NCBI RefSeq assembly: GCF_022811645.1
Contig: NZ_CP094534.1
Location: forward strand, 3,410,001-3,474,000
Source of the DNA: Hymenobacter monticola
GTDB taxonomy: Bacteria > Bacteroidota > Bacteroidia > Cytophagales > Hymenobacteraceae
Direction of reading: 5' to 3'
DNA length: 64,000 bases
The position numbers were made by a program, and so were the translations under genes. Positions 17,915 to 25,387 of the stretch are shown here, in pieces. The first letter of the stretch is position 1; every line of letters begins with the position of its first letter. The notes below the pieces were generated by a model that searched no databases, was not told the DNA's origin, and saw only the letters and a program-made list of their open reading frames with translations.

Positions 17915-18181
17915 TTAGCGGGCGCGCTTCAGCTTGTTGCCGTTGCTGTATTTGTAGGGCTTGGGCGCTTTCACGGTTTTGGAACGCTCCAAGCTGTTCG
18001 GCCGGAGCTCGATAACCGGCCGTACATTTTCGCGCCGGAACTGGGTCTTGGCGGTTTTACCTTGGCGCGACTCGGAATTGTGAGAGAAAGCGCGCTTGGC
18101 TTTCACTTTGGGGCGGTTTTGGGCCTGCACGGTGCCGGCCGCGAAGCAGGCCAGGAGCAGCAGGAGGAAAAACTGTTTCAT
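17915..18181 (-). CDS. Small basic secreted protein
   Basis: An 88-aa protein with a clear signal peptide (MKQFFLLLLLACFAAGTVQAQ). The mature part is about 67 residues, very rich in Lys and Arg (KVKAKRAF, KLKRAR at the end) and lacks Cys or hydrophobic stretches, so it is probably disordered. It might bind anionic polymers such as DNA or polysaccharide, but that is only a charge-based guess. No family is recognised. It ends before a strong terminator. Confidence 0.65.
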   Translation of the reverse strand: MKQFFLLLLLACFAAGTVQAQNRPKVKAKRAFSHNSESRQGKTAKTQFRRENVRPVIELRPNSLERSKTVKAPKPYKYSNGNKLKRAR

Positions 18182-18235
18182 GGCAGTGTCAGGTTAATGC
18201 GTTTAAACAAAAAGGCCAGGTGAAAGGCCGAAAAA

Positions 18236-18529
18236 TTAGTCTTTGAGCAAGCCCTGCACGTCGTCGCGCAGCGAGGCAATGCCGTGCCGGATGGTAGACA
18301 GCAGGCCGGAATCGCCGCCCGCGGTGGCGTGCTGGCCGAGCTGGGCAGCCAGTTGGGCGCGCTTGGTTTCCAAAGCGTCGGCGTGCTGCTCGTGGGTGCT
18401 GGCCGAGCCGGCCACCGTGGCGTGGGCGCGGTTGCGCAGGGTTTGGATTTTGGCGTCGAGCTCCTCAAGAGCTTGGTGCAGCTCGGCCTCGGAGAGCTGA
18501 GGCGCGCGCGGGTTGGTGGGCGTGGACAT
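18236..18529 (-). CDS. Small coiled-coil protein
   Basis: A 97-aa soluble protein. Residues 12-70 are strongly helical with heptad-like spacing (LHQALEELDAKIQTLRNRAHATV, then HADALETKRAQLAAQLGQ), which suggests a coiled coil. A glycine break and a short amphipathic helix (IRHGIASLRDDVQGLLKD) follow. No family is recognised. It is separate from the small secreted gene downstream by 54 bp. Confidence 0.55.
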   Translation of the reverse strand: MSTPTNPRAPQLSEAELHQALEELDAKIQTLRNRAHATVAGSASTHEQHADALETKRAQLAAQLGQHATAGGDSGLLSTIRHGIASLRDDVQGLLKD

Positions 18530-18619
18530 GGCGTAGGAAATCAGGACAAAGGAACCTAGGCTTTGTACTGCGATTGCGCCGGAAAAGATGCCGCGCCGGG
18601 GCCGATGTTGCCAAAAAAC

Positions 18620-19174
18620 CTACGCCGGGAACGTGCGCGGCAGGCCCAGCTCGCGGGCCAGCGGCGCGGCGCCCGACTGCCACAGCGCAGCCAGCACGAC
18701 GTTGGCGGTTTCGGCCAGCTCCACGTGGTAGTCTTCGTGCAGCTTGGCGGTTTGCTTCAGGGCCTCCTGGGTGCGCTTGGTCAGGTGCTGGAGCAGGGGC
18801 TGGGTGGGGCCGTGCAGGCGGGCCGTGGCCTCGGCCTGGTGGCGGAACACGTTGGCCAGCAGGCGCCAGCTCAGCTCCACTTCGCCAAAGGCGTCGTCGG
18901 TAATCTTGGCGTGGTAGGCAAGGCGCGCCTGCAACTGCCGAAGTATCACGAGCAGGTCGTTGGGGGTGGGGTGGTAGCCGCGCACGGGGTCGTCGACCTG
19001 GGCGCGCAGCGTGGCGCGGCGGGTTTCCAGCGCCTCGGGCCCCTCCAGCAGGCGGAAGGCCAACTGCTCGGTCAGCACCGCGTCCTGGGCCACGAGGCGG
19101 GCCAGGAGCTGGTCTTTCTCGCGTTCGGGCAGGGCAAAGAGGGCGCGGCGCAGGTCGGGCGGGAGGGCGGGCAT
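18620..19174 (-). CDS. All-helical hypothetical protein
   Basis: A 184-aa soluble protein, almost wholly alpha-helical, with alternating Leu, Ala and charged residues. The middle reads DLLVILRQLQARLAYHAKITDDAFGEVELSWRL in fragments around residues 73-105. I do not recognise the family. ATG 19174 is chosen because the TACTTTTG promoter box at 19179-19186 ends 4 bp before it; the longer upstream reading would start before its own promoter. The message would then be leaderless or nearly so. Confidence 0.6.
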   Translation of the reverse strand: MPALPPDLRRALFALPEREKDQLLARLVAQDAVLTEQLAFRLLEGPEALETRRATLRAQVDDPVRGYHPTPNDLLVILRQLQARLAYHAKITDDAFGEVELSWRLLANVFRHQAEATARLHGPTQPLLQHLTKRTQEALKQTAKLHEDYHVELAETANVVLAALWQSGAAPLARELGLPRTFPA

Positions 19175-19178
19175 GGCG

Positions 19179-19186
19179 CAAAAGTA
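19179..19186 (-). promoter_or_regulatory. Promoter -7 box with near-leaderless start
   Basis: TACTTTTG on the minus strand, perfect TAnnTTTG, with only 4 bp before the ATG at 19174. Confidence 0.55.
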
Positions 19187-19206
19187 CCGCGCGTAGCAGT
19201 TGCGGG

Positions 19207-19959
19207 CTACCGCCGCCAGCGCCAAATAGCCAGCGCTCCAATGCATGCGAATAAAGCAAGTGGCGCCTCCCAGCCGGGCTCGGCAAGTAGCGCCCAGCTT
19301 CCGGTGATGTGGTCGGTGTTTATACGCCAGTTCTCAGCCACTGTCATGCGTTTCCAAAGCGGCGCCGGAGTCAGTGCAACCGGTGGTTCAATGTCGTTCT
19401 TGGGTTCCGGCGGAATGGCTGGCCGCAGCAGTGGGTCCGCCCAGCGCTGGCGGGCCAAGCCACCGCTGAAAGCATACAAAGTTGGCCGGGAAGAAGGATG
19501 GTGCAGGTCCAGGAAATACTTTTTAACGTTGTATTGCGCCATCAAATCCAGCACCAGCACCAAGGATGAGTAGCGGGCCCGCTCACCGAAGTAAACGCGC
19601 AGGCCATCCCGTCCCGGGTCGCTTTCCCAGCCCCGGCTCAGCGTGCGGATGGTTGTTTTCAAACGGTGTCCGGCCACTGAATCCGCTGAACGGCTGTGCC
19701 CAAATTCAATGGTGTGCCAGGTGCGGAAATAAGCCAGCTGCGAATAGCGCAAGTATGGTCCATAGTGTGGCATTCCACCCCAAAGAAGGTCTGAGTCGGA
19801 CCGGGGCGGCATGGTCAACTGCATCACGTTGCGCAGCTTTAGTTGCCTCGGATGTTGAGTCACCGCCACACTCCCCAGCCACAGCAGCCCCGCCAGCGCC
19901 AGCAGGCCGGGCGGCAACAGCAACGGGCGGCAGTGGCGGCGCGGCAGGTGGAAGTGCAT
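19207..19959 (-). CDS. Membrane protein with ExbD/TolR-like middle domain
   Basis: A 250-aa protein with a membrane helix near the N-terminus (LLLPPGLLALAGLLWLGSVAV) and a second at the very C-terminus (PLALFACIGALAIWRW). Between them, GLRVYFGERARYSSLVLVLDLMAQYNVKKY (split over about residues 120-150) resembles the periplasmic domain of ExbD/TolR. A C-terminal helix is not usual for ExbD, and there is no ExbB next to it, so this could be a distant or unrelated protein. ATG 19959 is chosen; the longer reading runs into a palindromic repeat. Confidence 0.5.
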   Translation of the reverse strand: MHFHLPRRHCRPLLLPPGLLALAGLLWLGSVAVTQHPRQLKLRNVMQLTMPPRSDSDLLWGGMPHYGPYLRYSQLAYFRTWHTIEFGHSRSADSVAGHRLKTTIRTLSRGWESDPGRDGLRVYFGERARYSSLVLVLDLMAQYNVKKYFLDLHHPSSRPTLYAFSGGLARQRWADPLLRPAIPPEPKNDIEPPVALTPAPLWKRMTVAENWRINTDHITGSWALLAEPGWEAPLALFACIGALAIWRWRR

Positions 19960-19968
19960 GGCGCGGGA

Positions 19969-20048
19969 GTGGCGTGAACTCTGTAGTTCGCGTGGCTGAA
20001 CGAGTCGTTGAAACGGTGCGGGGCACGCGAACTGCAAAGCTTGCGCTA
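19969..20048. repeat. Inverted repeat of the GCGAACT type
   Basis: Imperfect arms around GTGGCGTGAACTCTGTAGTT and AACTGCAAAGCTTGCGCTAC. Similar in design to the repeat at 56101-56183. Confidence 0.6.
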
Positions 20049-20073
20049 CTAGCTAACGGCCTTACCCAGCCCT

Positions 20074-20847
20074 TTAGTCTAGCAGCGTCAGGTTGTAAGT
20101 CACGCCTAAGCGGAAGCCGTTGTTAAACTCGAACACCGGAAACTTCGTGGCCGGGTCGGGGTCGTAGTGCTGGGTAATCTGATTGAGAAATTGCAGCTCC
20201 AGGCGAAAGTCCTCGCTGAACCGGTAGCCCAGGCCGGCGGCCACGCGGTTTTGGTTGAAGACGTTGGTGGTGATTTCGCGGCCGAAATTGAGAAACACCT
20301 CATCAAATGCCGTGAAGTACCATTCCTTATCATCAAGGGTGGGGCCCTGCAGCGGGATTTCGCTGGCCAACTGGTAGCGGATGCGGTTTTGGCGTTGCCA
20401 CACCGCATCGTCGCCCAGCGGGCCGCTGGCGCCGGGCACGCCAATGAAGCGCTGCTCCAGGCGCAGGCGGTGCGCCAGCCCCACCCGGCCCAGCGAGTCG
20501 GTCACCGTAACGTCTTCGTAAAAGCGTTGTTCGGGAAAGGCACCCGCGTCGGCGGTGGGGTGAGCACCGTAGGGGTGGGTTTTGAGGAAAGTGTAGCCGC
20601 CGCCCAGCTTGAGGCGCGGCAGCAGCTGGTAGCCCACGCCGGCCCGCAGCAACTGCTGCTGCCAGCCCGTGATGAAGCCGGTGCGCCGCGCCTGGTACTC
20701 GGTGTGAATGGTGAGGCGCGGCCCCAGCCGGTGGTCGCCCTCGTACACGTACCAGCCAATGCGGTTGAAATCGTCAATTCGATTCACCGGCCCTTGGGCC
20801 CGGGCGCCCAGGGGCAGTAGCAACAGCAGCGGCAGGAGGTATTTCAC
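20074..20847 (-). CDS. DUF2490 family protein
   Basis: A 257-aa secreted protein with a signal peptide (KYLLPLLLLLPLGARAQ). The rest alternates polar and aromatic residues as in outer-membrane beta-barrels and matches DUF2490 by pattern: an opening WYVYEGDHRLGPRLTIHTEYQ, LLRAGVGYQL, RLRLEQRF, NRIRYQL and a final FNNGFRLGVTYNL. DUF2490 members are thought to be outer-membrane proteins of unknown role. The GTG at 20847 is chosen because a TATCTTCG promoter-like box (20852-20859) ends 4 bp before it; the upstream reading passes through a palindromic repeat. Confidence 0.75.
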   Translation of the reverse strand: MKYLLPLLLLLPLGARAQGPVNRIDDFNRIGWYVYEGDHRLGPRLTIHTEYQARRTGFITGWQQQLLRAGVGYQLLPRLKLGGGYTFLKTHPYGAHPTADAGAFPEQRFYEDVTVTDSLGRVGLAHRLRLEQRFIGVPGASGPLGDDAVWQRQNRIRYQLASEIPLQGPTLDDKEWYFTAFDEVFLNFGREITTNVFNQNRVAAGLGYRFSEDFRLELQFLNQITQHYDPDPATKFPVFEFNNGFRLGVTYNLTLLD

Positions 20848-20877
20848 CGGGCGAAGATACGTGGAGCCGTTGGCGGC

Positions 20878-20947
20878 GTGCCCCGAAGCTGGGCTTCGGC
20901 TCGCGTCCGAGTTATTCAACGAGCTGAAACCGGGCTTCGGGGTACAC
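20878..20947. repeat. TACCCCGAAGC-family inverted repeat, copy 2
   Basis: Outer ends GTGCCCCGAAGC (20878) and GCTTCGGGGTACAC (to 20947), with inner pairing of GGGCTTCGG. Confidence 0.7.
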
Positions 20948-20953
20948 CGGGCC

Positions 20954-21472
20954 TCAGCCTTTCTTGGCTAGCTGCCGCAGCTGCTGTAACTCAGCGGCTG
21001 CGGTGTAGCGCAGCTCTTTGGTGCGCGTGCACATGCCGGTACTGTAGTAGGGCGTAATCTTTCGCTCTACTCCGCGCAGGTTTTGAGCGGTGTCCACGGT
21101 GTAGGCAAATACCACAAACTCGTCCCCGACTTTATAGAAAACGCCGCACGAAGAGCCCACGCCAGCGGTGAGTACTTCTATCGTAGCTGGGCCGGCCGCC
21201 CCCTTAAGCGGTTGCGTCACGGCAAAAGTGTATTTGCGGTACTGCATCCGCCTGGTAATCACCGTGTCTCGGCCGGTGCGGGTGCGTAGGTGCGCGGTGT
21301 CTGTCATTTCTACCAAGCTTTCCGACACCACGCGACCCGTGAAAACCAGCTGCGCCTGGGTCCAGGCTTTGGCTATTTTCTCTTTTTCCGGAATCCTTGC
21401 TTCGATGCAGGAGCACGCCCACGCATTCGCGCAGTTCATCAGGAGGCAGCAGGCAAGCAGGAAAGCTTTCAT
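20954..21472 (-). CDS. Secreted Cys-rich protein, TIMP/NTR-like
   Basis: A 172-aa protein with a signal peptide that ends at ANAWA before a CSC motif. Pattern CSCIEAR, LVFTGRVV, KYTFAVTQPLKG, SSCGVFYKVGDEFVVFAY and MCTRTKEL matches bacterial proteins with an NTR/TIMP-like OB fold, in which the mature N-terminal Cys is part of a disulfide. A role in inhibiting proteases is known for animal TIMPs only. ATG 21472 starts immediately before the signal peptide; the longer reading is rejected. Confidence 0.6.
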   Translation of the reverse strand: MKAFLLACCLLMNCANAWACSCIEARIPEKEKIAKAWTQAQLVFTGRVVSESLVEMTDTAHLRTRTGRDTVITRRMQYRKYTFAVTQPLKGAAGPATIEVLTAGVGSSCGVFYKVGDEFVVFAYTVDTAQNLRGVERKITPYYSTGMCTRTKELRYTAAAELQQLRQLAKKG

Positions 21473-21722
21473 TCGTTTTACGAGGCAGGTAAAGGATGTT
21501 CGATTGATGCAGCGGGCGGGCGAAATGCACACAGCCAGTGCAAGTAACGCAAGCGGCCGCCTGCTGCCAATGGCCGCGAAGCGGCTCGAAACCACGCCAG
21601 TGACGAACAAAGCTGCACCCGAAATGCCGAATGGCCTCGCGCCCGCACGACGTCCCGCATCGGGCCGCATCTAACATTTGGCCCCGCTTCGCCGTTGGCA
21701 CAAGCCCGACTTCGTTGTTTTC

Positions 21723-23879
21723 ATGCTCCGTTTTTTTTCGCTGGCGCTGCTGGCTGCCTGGCTGCCTGCCGCCCCGCTGCTGGCCCAAACACCGGCCCCC
21801 GCCGACACCACCGCCCGCGCCGTGGCCCTGCCCGAAGCCACCGTGACCGGCTACGGCCAGCGCCTGCCGCTGCGCCGCACGGCCGCCGCCATCGGTGTGC
21901 TCGACGCCCGCACCATTCAGCAGTTCAACCCCGCCGCCCTCACCCAGGCCGTGAACACGCTGTCCGGCGTGCGGCTGGAGGAGCGGGCTACGGCCAGCTA
22001 CCGGCTCAGCATCCGGGGCAGCACGCTGCGCTCGCCCTTCGGGGTGCGCAACGTGAAGGTGTACTACAACGGCATCCCCTTCACCGAAGCCGGCGGCAGC
22101 ACCCCGCTCAACCTGCTCGACCCGGGGCTCATTGGTCGCCTCGAAGTGCTGAAAGGGCCGGCCGGCAGTGTGTACGGCGCCGGCACGGGCGGCGTGGCCC
22201 GGTTCGGCACGCCCGAGGTGGCCGCCGGTACCAGCCGGGTAGCGGCCGGCGCCACCGTGGGCAGCTACGGCCTGCGCCGCGCCACCCTCACGGCCGAAAC
22301 GGGCAGCGCCACCAGCAGCGTACGCGCCCAGTACGCCCACCAGGAGCTGGCCTGCTACCGCCAGCAAAGCGCCCTGCGTCGCGACGTTTTCGCGCTGGAC
22401 GTGCGCTCGGTGGCCTCGCCCAAAACCACGCTGGCCGCCCACCTGCTCTACGCCGACATCAACTACCAGCTGCCCGGCGGCCTCACCCGCGCGCAGTTCG
22501 AGGCCAACCCACGGCAGGCGCGGCCGGGCACCGCCACGGCGCCTGGCACCGTGGCGCAGCAGGCGTTTTACGCCTCGCGCACCGGCCTGCTGGGGCTCAC
22601 GCACGAGTACCGATTTTCGGATAAGCTGGAGTTGGAAACCACGCTTTACGGCAGCGGCACGGCCATTCGCACGCCGTATCTGGTCGACTATGAGCGGAAC
22701 ACCGGGCTGGGGCTGGGCGGCCGCTCGGTTCTGAGCTACCGCACTGCGCTGGCGGGCCGGGTGTTGCGTCTGCAGGGCGGGGGCGAGTTTCAGGCCGGCT
22801 TCACGGACGGGCGCAGCTATGCCAACAACGGCGGCACACCCGGCGCGCTGCGCTACAACGACGAAATCACGACCACCACCGGCTTCGTCTTTGTCCAGGC
22901 CGACTACAGCCTGCCGGCCGACCTGCTGCTCACCGTGGCCGCCAGCTACAACCGCCTACGCTACGGCATCGCGCGGGTAAGCAATGCTGCTACCCAGCCC
23001 AACGCCTACCAGTTCAGCCGCAGTTTCCGACCCGAAGTGTCGCCCCGGGTGGCCCTGCTCAAGGAATTTAATCCCAGCCTCTCGGTCTACGCCAGCGTGA
23101 GCACAGGCTTCTCGCCGCCCACCATCGAGGAAATCCGCCCTTCGGATGCCAGCCTGAACGGTGACTTGCAGGCCGAGCGCGGCACCAGCTACGAGGTGGG
23201 CACCCGTGGCAGCTTCTTTCGCGAACGGCTGCGCTACGAGGTGAATCTATTCGATTTCGAGCTGCGCCAAACCATTGTCAGCAGCACCACCGACCAGGGC
23301 ATTGTGGTGTTTCGCAACACCGGCCGCACCCACCAGCGCGGCCTCGAAGCAGCCCTGAGCGGCTGGCTGTGGCAGCAGCGGGTGGTGACGAGCGAAATGT
23401 CATTTACCGGACCTGCGGGCTCTAACACTACTTATCGGAACGAAGCAATAGTGGGCGGCCTGCGCGCCTGGGCCAGCTACGCCTACAACGACTTCCGCTT
23501 CGGCCGCTACCCCAGCGGCGGCACCGACCTCAGCGGCAACCGCCTCACCGGCAGCACGCCGCACACGCTCAGCGCGGGTCTGGAACTCAGCGAGCGGCAC
23601 GGCTTCTATCTCAGCCCCAACCTCAGCCACCAGGCCCGCGTGGTCCTCAACGACGCCAACACCGACACGGCGCCCGGTTACTGGGTGTTTGGAGCGCGCG
23701 GCGGCTGGCGGCGCACCCTGGCCGGCCACATCGAAACCGATGTATACGCCGGTCTCGATAACGCCACCGACCGGCGCTACAGCCTCGGCAACGACCTCAA
23801 TGCCTTCGGCGGGCGCTATTTCCAGCCGGCGCCGGGCCGGGCCTGGTACGCGGGCGCGCAACTGGGCTGGCGCTGGTAG
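21723..23879 (+). CDS. TonB-dependent outer-membrane receptor
   Basis: A 718-aa receptor that would import a ligand, probably a metal chelate, across the outer membrane with TonB energy. Order: signal peptide (ending PLLAQ), plug domain with VTGYGQRLPL, LSGVRLEERATAS, RGSTLRSPFGVRN, VYYNGIPFTEAGG and RLEVLKGPAGSVYG, then a large barrel ending in an aromatic residue (QLGWRW). It lacks the CarboxypepD-like N-terminal domain of SusC proteins and has no SusD partner, so glycan uptake is unlikely. Ligand cannot be read. ATG 21723 is chosen for the signal peptide. Confidence 0.9.
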   Translation: MLRFFSLALLAAWLPAAPLLAQTPAPADTTARAVALPEATVTGYGQRLPLRRTAAAIGVLDARTIQQFNPAALTQAVNTLSGVRLEERATASYRLSIRGSTLRSPFGVRNVKVYYNGIPFTEAGGSTPLNLLDPGLIGRLEVLKGPAGSVYGAGTGGVARFGTPEVAAGTSRVAAGATVGSYGLRRATLTAETGSATSSVRAQYAHQELACYRQQSALRRDVFALDVRSVASPKTTLAAHLLYADINYQLPGGLTRAQFEANPRQARPGTATAPGTVAQQAFYASRTGLLGLTHEYRFSDKLELETTLYGSGTAIRTPYLVDYERNTGLGLGGRSVLSYRTALAGRVLRLQGGGEFQAGFTDGRSYANNGGTPGALRYNDEITTTTGFVFVQADYSLPADLLLTVAASYNRLRYGIARVSNAATQPNAYQFSRSFRPEVSPRVALLKEFNPSLSVYASVSTGFSPPTIEEIRPSDASLNGDLQAERGTSYEVGTRGSFFRERLRYEVNLFDFELRQTIVSSTTDQGIVVFRNTGRTHQRGLEAALSGWLWQQRVVTSEMSFTGPAGSNTTYRNEAIVGGLRAWASYAYNDFRFGRYPSGGTDLSGNRLTGSTPHTLSAGLELSERHGFYLSPNLSHQARVVLNDANTDTAPGYWVFGARGGWRRTLAGHIETDVYAGLDNATDRRYSLGNDLNAFGGRYFQPAPGRAWYAGAQLGWRW

Positions 23880-23897
23880 TTGGGAATGGCGCTAAAC

Positions 23898-23932
23898 AAA
23901 AAGGCTTCCGTGCCTAGCACGGAAGCCTTTTT
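23898..23932. terminator. Bidirectional terminator
   Basis: Perfect 16-bp stem with AAAAAGGCTTCCGTGC and a CTA loop. It has A and T runs on the two sides, so it serves the receptor gene and the converging 92-aa gene. Confidence 0.9.
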
Positions 23933-23952
23933 GTTGCTTGAAGCCAACGAGG

Positions 23953-24231
23953 TTAGTTGGGGCCCTGTTCTTCGGGCAAGGTGTAGGCCCGGTCGCTGGG
24001 GTCGGTAAGCTCGCGGGGCAGGTTTTCGTCGGAAGCGGGAGCGGGGCCAGCGGCGGCCATGGCCTCGCGGTCCATGCGCAGGGAATCGTCCTGCATGTCG
24101 TTTTGGGTCTGGCCGCCGGCGGGCTTGTTGTCGTCCACTATCTGGCCGTAGGTTTCGGCGTTGAGCATGGGCGTCGAAGCACCGTCTTCGGCGTTGAGGT
24201 CTTCGTTGGCGTTGTTATTTTCGGGAGACAT
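23953..24231 (-). CDS. Acidic disordered protein A
   Basis: A 92-aa protein of very low hydrophobicity, rich in Asp, Glu, Asn and Pro (MSPENNNANEDLNAEDG, PSDRAYTLPEEQGPN). No signal peptide, helix or Cys is seen, so it is probably intrinsically disordered and cytoplasmic. It follows a second such gene by 30 bp on the same strand, so they look like an operon. Hydrophilin-like stress proteins have this composition, but this is only an analogy. Confidence 0.6.
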   Translation of the reverse strand: MSPENNNANEDLNAEDGASTPMLNAETYGQIVDDNKPAGGQTQNDMQDDSLRMDREAMAAAGPAPASDENLPRELTDPSDRAYTLPEEQGPN

Positions 24232-24261
24232 GAGGCTGGCGATGAAGGTGAGAGCAAAAGC

Positions 24262-24738
24262 TTACTTGTCGTTGTTCGGGTAGTTGGCGTCGGCGTCTTC
24301 CTCGCGGGTGTTGTGGGTGCCGCCGCCGGCGTAGCGCGGGTCGTCGATGGCCCAGGCTTTGCGCAGCTCCTCGTTGTCTTCGCTGGTGGCCTGCACGGCG
24401 GCCACCAGGCCGGGGGCCTGGTTTTGCACCACGTGGCCGGGCTGGTCCTCGGCGCGGTCGGGGGCGTTTTGGGCGTCCTTCTCACGGTCGCGGAATTCGC
24501 TGAACTCGTCGGGGTTGTCGTTGGCGCCGCTGCGGCCGGGGGCCGAGCTGTTGGTGGGCGTGGTGTAGTTGGCGGCCGTGGGGCCCGCGGCCGGCACGCC
24601 CCCAAACTCACCGTAGTTGGGGCTGGCGGCGTTCACGGCCGGGTCGTGGGGGTTGGGGCGGGCGGTGGCGGCGCGCTCCTTTTGGTCTTCGGGGCGGAAG
24701 TCGTTTTCGGACGGCTGGGAGGGGTTTTGCGTATCCAT
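24262..24738 (-). CDS. Acidic disordered protein B
   Basis: A 158-aa hydrophilic protein starting MDTQNPSQPSENDFRPEDQ, rich in Asn, Asp, Pro, Gly and Ala. It has no membrane segment and one short possible helix (VAAVQATSEDNEELRKAWAID). It resembles its downstream neighbour in composition, not in clear alignment. The ATG at 24738 is chosen since the longer reading covers a region without coding character. Function is unknown. Confidence 0.6.
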   Translation of the reverse strand: MDTQNPSQPSENDFRPEDQKERAATARPNPHDPAVNAASPNYGEFGGVPAAGPTAANYTTPTNSSAPGRSGANDNPDEFSEFRDREKDAQNAPDRAEDQPGHVVQNQAPGLVAAVQATSEDNEELRKAWAIDDPRYAGGGTHNTREEDADANYPNNDK

Positions 24739-24870
24739 AAAAAAGAAGAAGGGAAAGAAAGTAAAACCAAACGGGCCGGGCCCATCTTTACCCTGCTGTA
24801 CGCAAACCAGCCGTCCCCGTTCACTTTCCGGCCCAAGGGCCGCCATTTCCACTCCTTACCCCTTGTTTAC

Positions 24871-25146
24871 ATGGACATTACTCACCACGCCGCCGACCAG
24901 GAATTCACCGTTCTCCGCGACGGCTACACCGCCGAGCTCGCCTATGCCCGCCCCGCCGACGGCGTCATCGACTTCACCCACACCTTCGTCGACGAGGGCC
25001 TGCGCGGCCAGGGCGTGGCCGACGAGCTGGCCCGCACCGGCCTGGCTTTCGCCCGCGAAAACCAGCTGAAAGTCAAAACCAGCTGCACTTTCATGCACGG
25101 ATTCGTGAAGCGCCATCACGACGAGTACGCCGATATTTTGGCTTAG
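24871..25146 (+). CDS. GNAT-type N-acetyltransferase, short form
   Basis: A 91-aa protein of the YjdJ-type minimal GNAT family. The acetyl-CoA loop appears as DEGLRGQGVADELARTGLAFAREN, preceded by a beta strand (AELAYARPADGVIDFTHTFV). The C-terminal SCTFMHGFVKRHHDEYADIL matches the family end. Substrate is unknown. The ATG at 24871 gives the family's normal length; the longer reading includes non-coding sequence. Confidence 0.85.
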   Translation: MDITHHAADQEFTVLRDGYTAELAYARPADGVIDFTHTFVDEGLRGQGVADELARTGLAFARENQLKVKTSCTFMHGFVKRHHDEYADILA

Positions 25147-25160
25147 GAAAGAGGCTGCCG

Positions 25161-25367
25161 GTCATTGCGAGGAGGCACAACATTCCGCGAATCAAGCGGA
25201 GACAATCCGTCCTGTTCTCAGCGACAAACCTAGTAATGTGACTAAGCTAATTAAAAAGCCCCGACTCAATCCAGAGTCGGGGCTTTTCACATTTCGAGGG
25301 TGTCTGGCTTGGAGAGGACGGATTGTCTCCGCTTGATTCGCGGAATGTCGTGCCTCCTCGCAATGAC
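25161..25367. repeat. Long inverted repeat enclosing a terminator
   Basis: Arms of about 53 bp (25161-25213 and 25315-25367), starting GTCATTGCGAGGAGGCAC and ending GCCTCCTCGCAATGAC, match at nearly every position. The 101-bp loop contains the terminator at 25254-25287. Confidence 0.9.
25254..25287. terminator. Bidirectional terminator inside the inverted repeat
   Basis: Perfect 14-bp stem AAAAGCCCCGACTC/GAGTCGGGGCTTTT with a 6-nt loop, between the convergent GNAT and endonuclease genes. Confidence 0.9.
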
Positions 25368-25387
25368 AGCCGGCGCAGGCCTATTGC

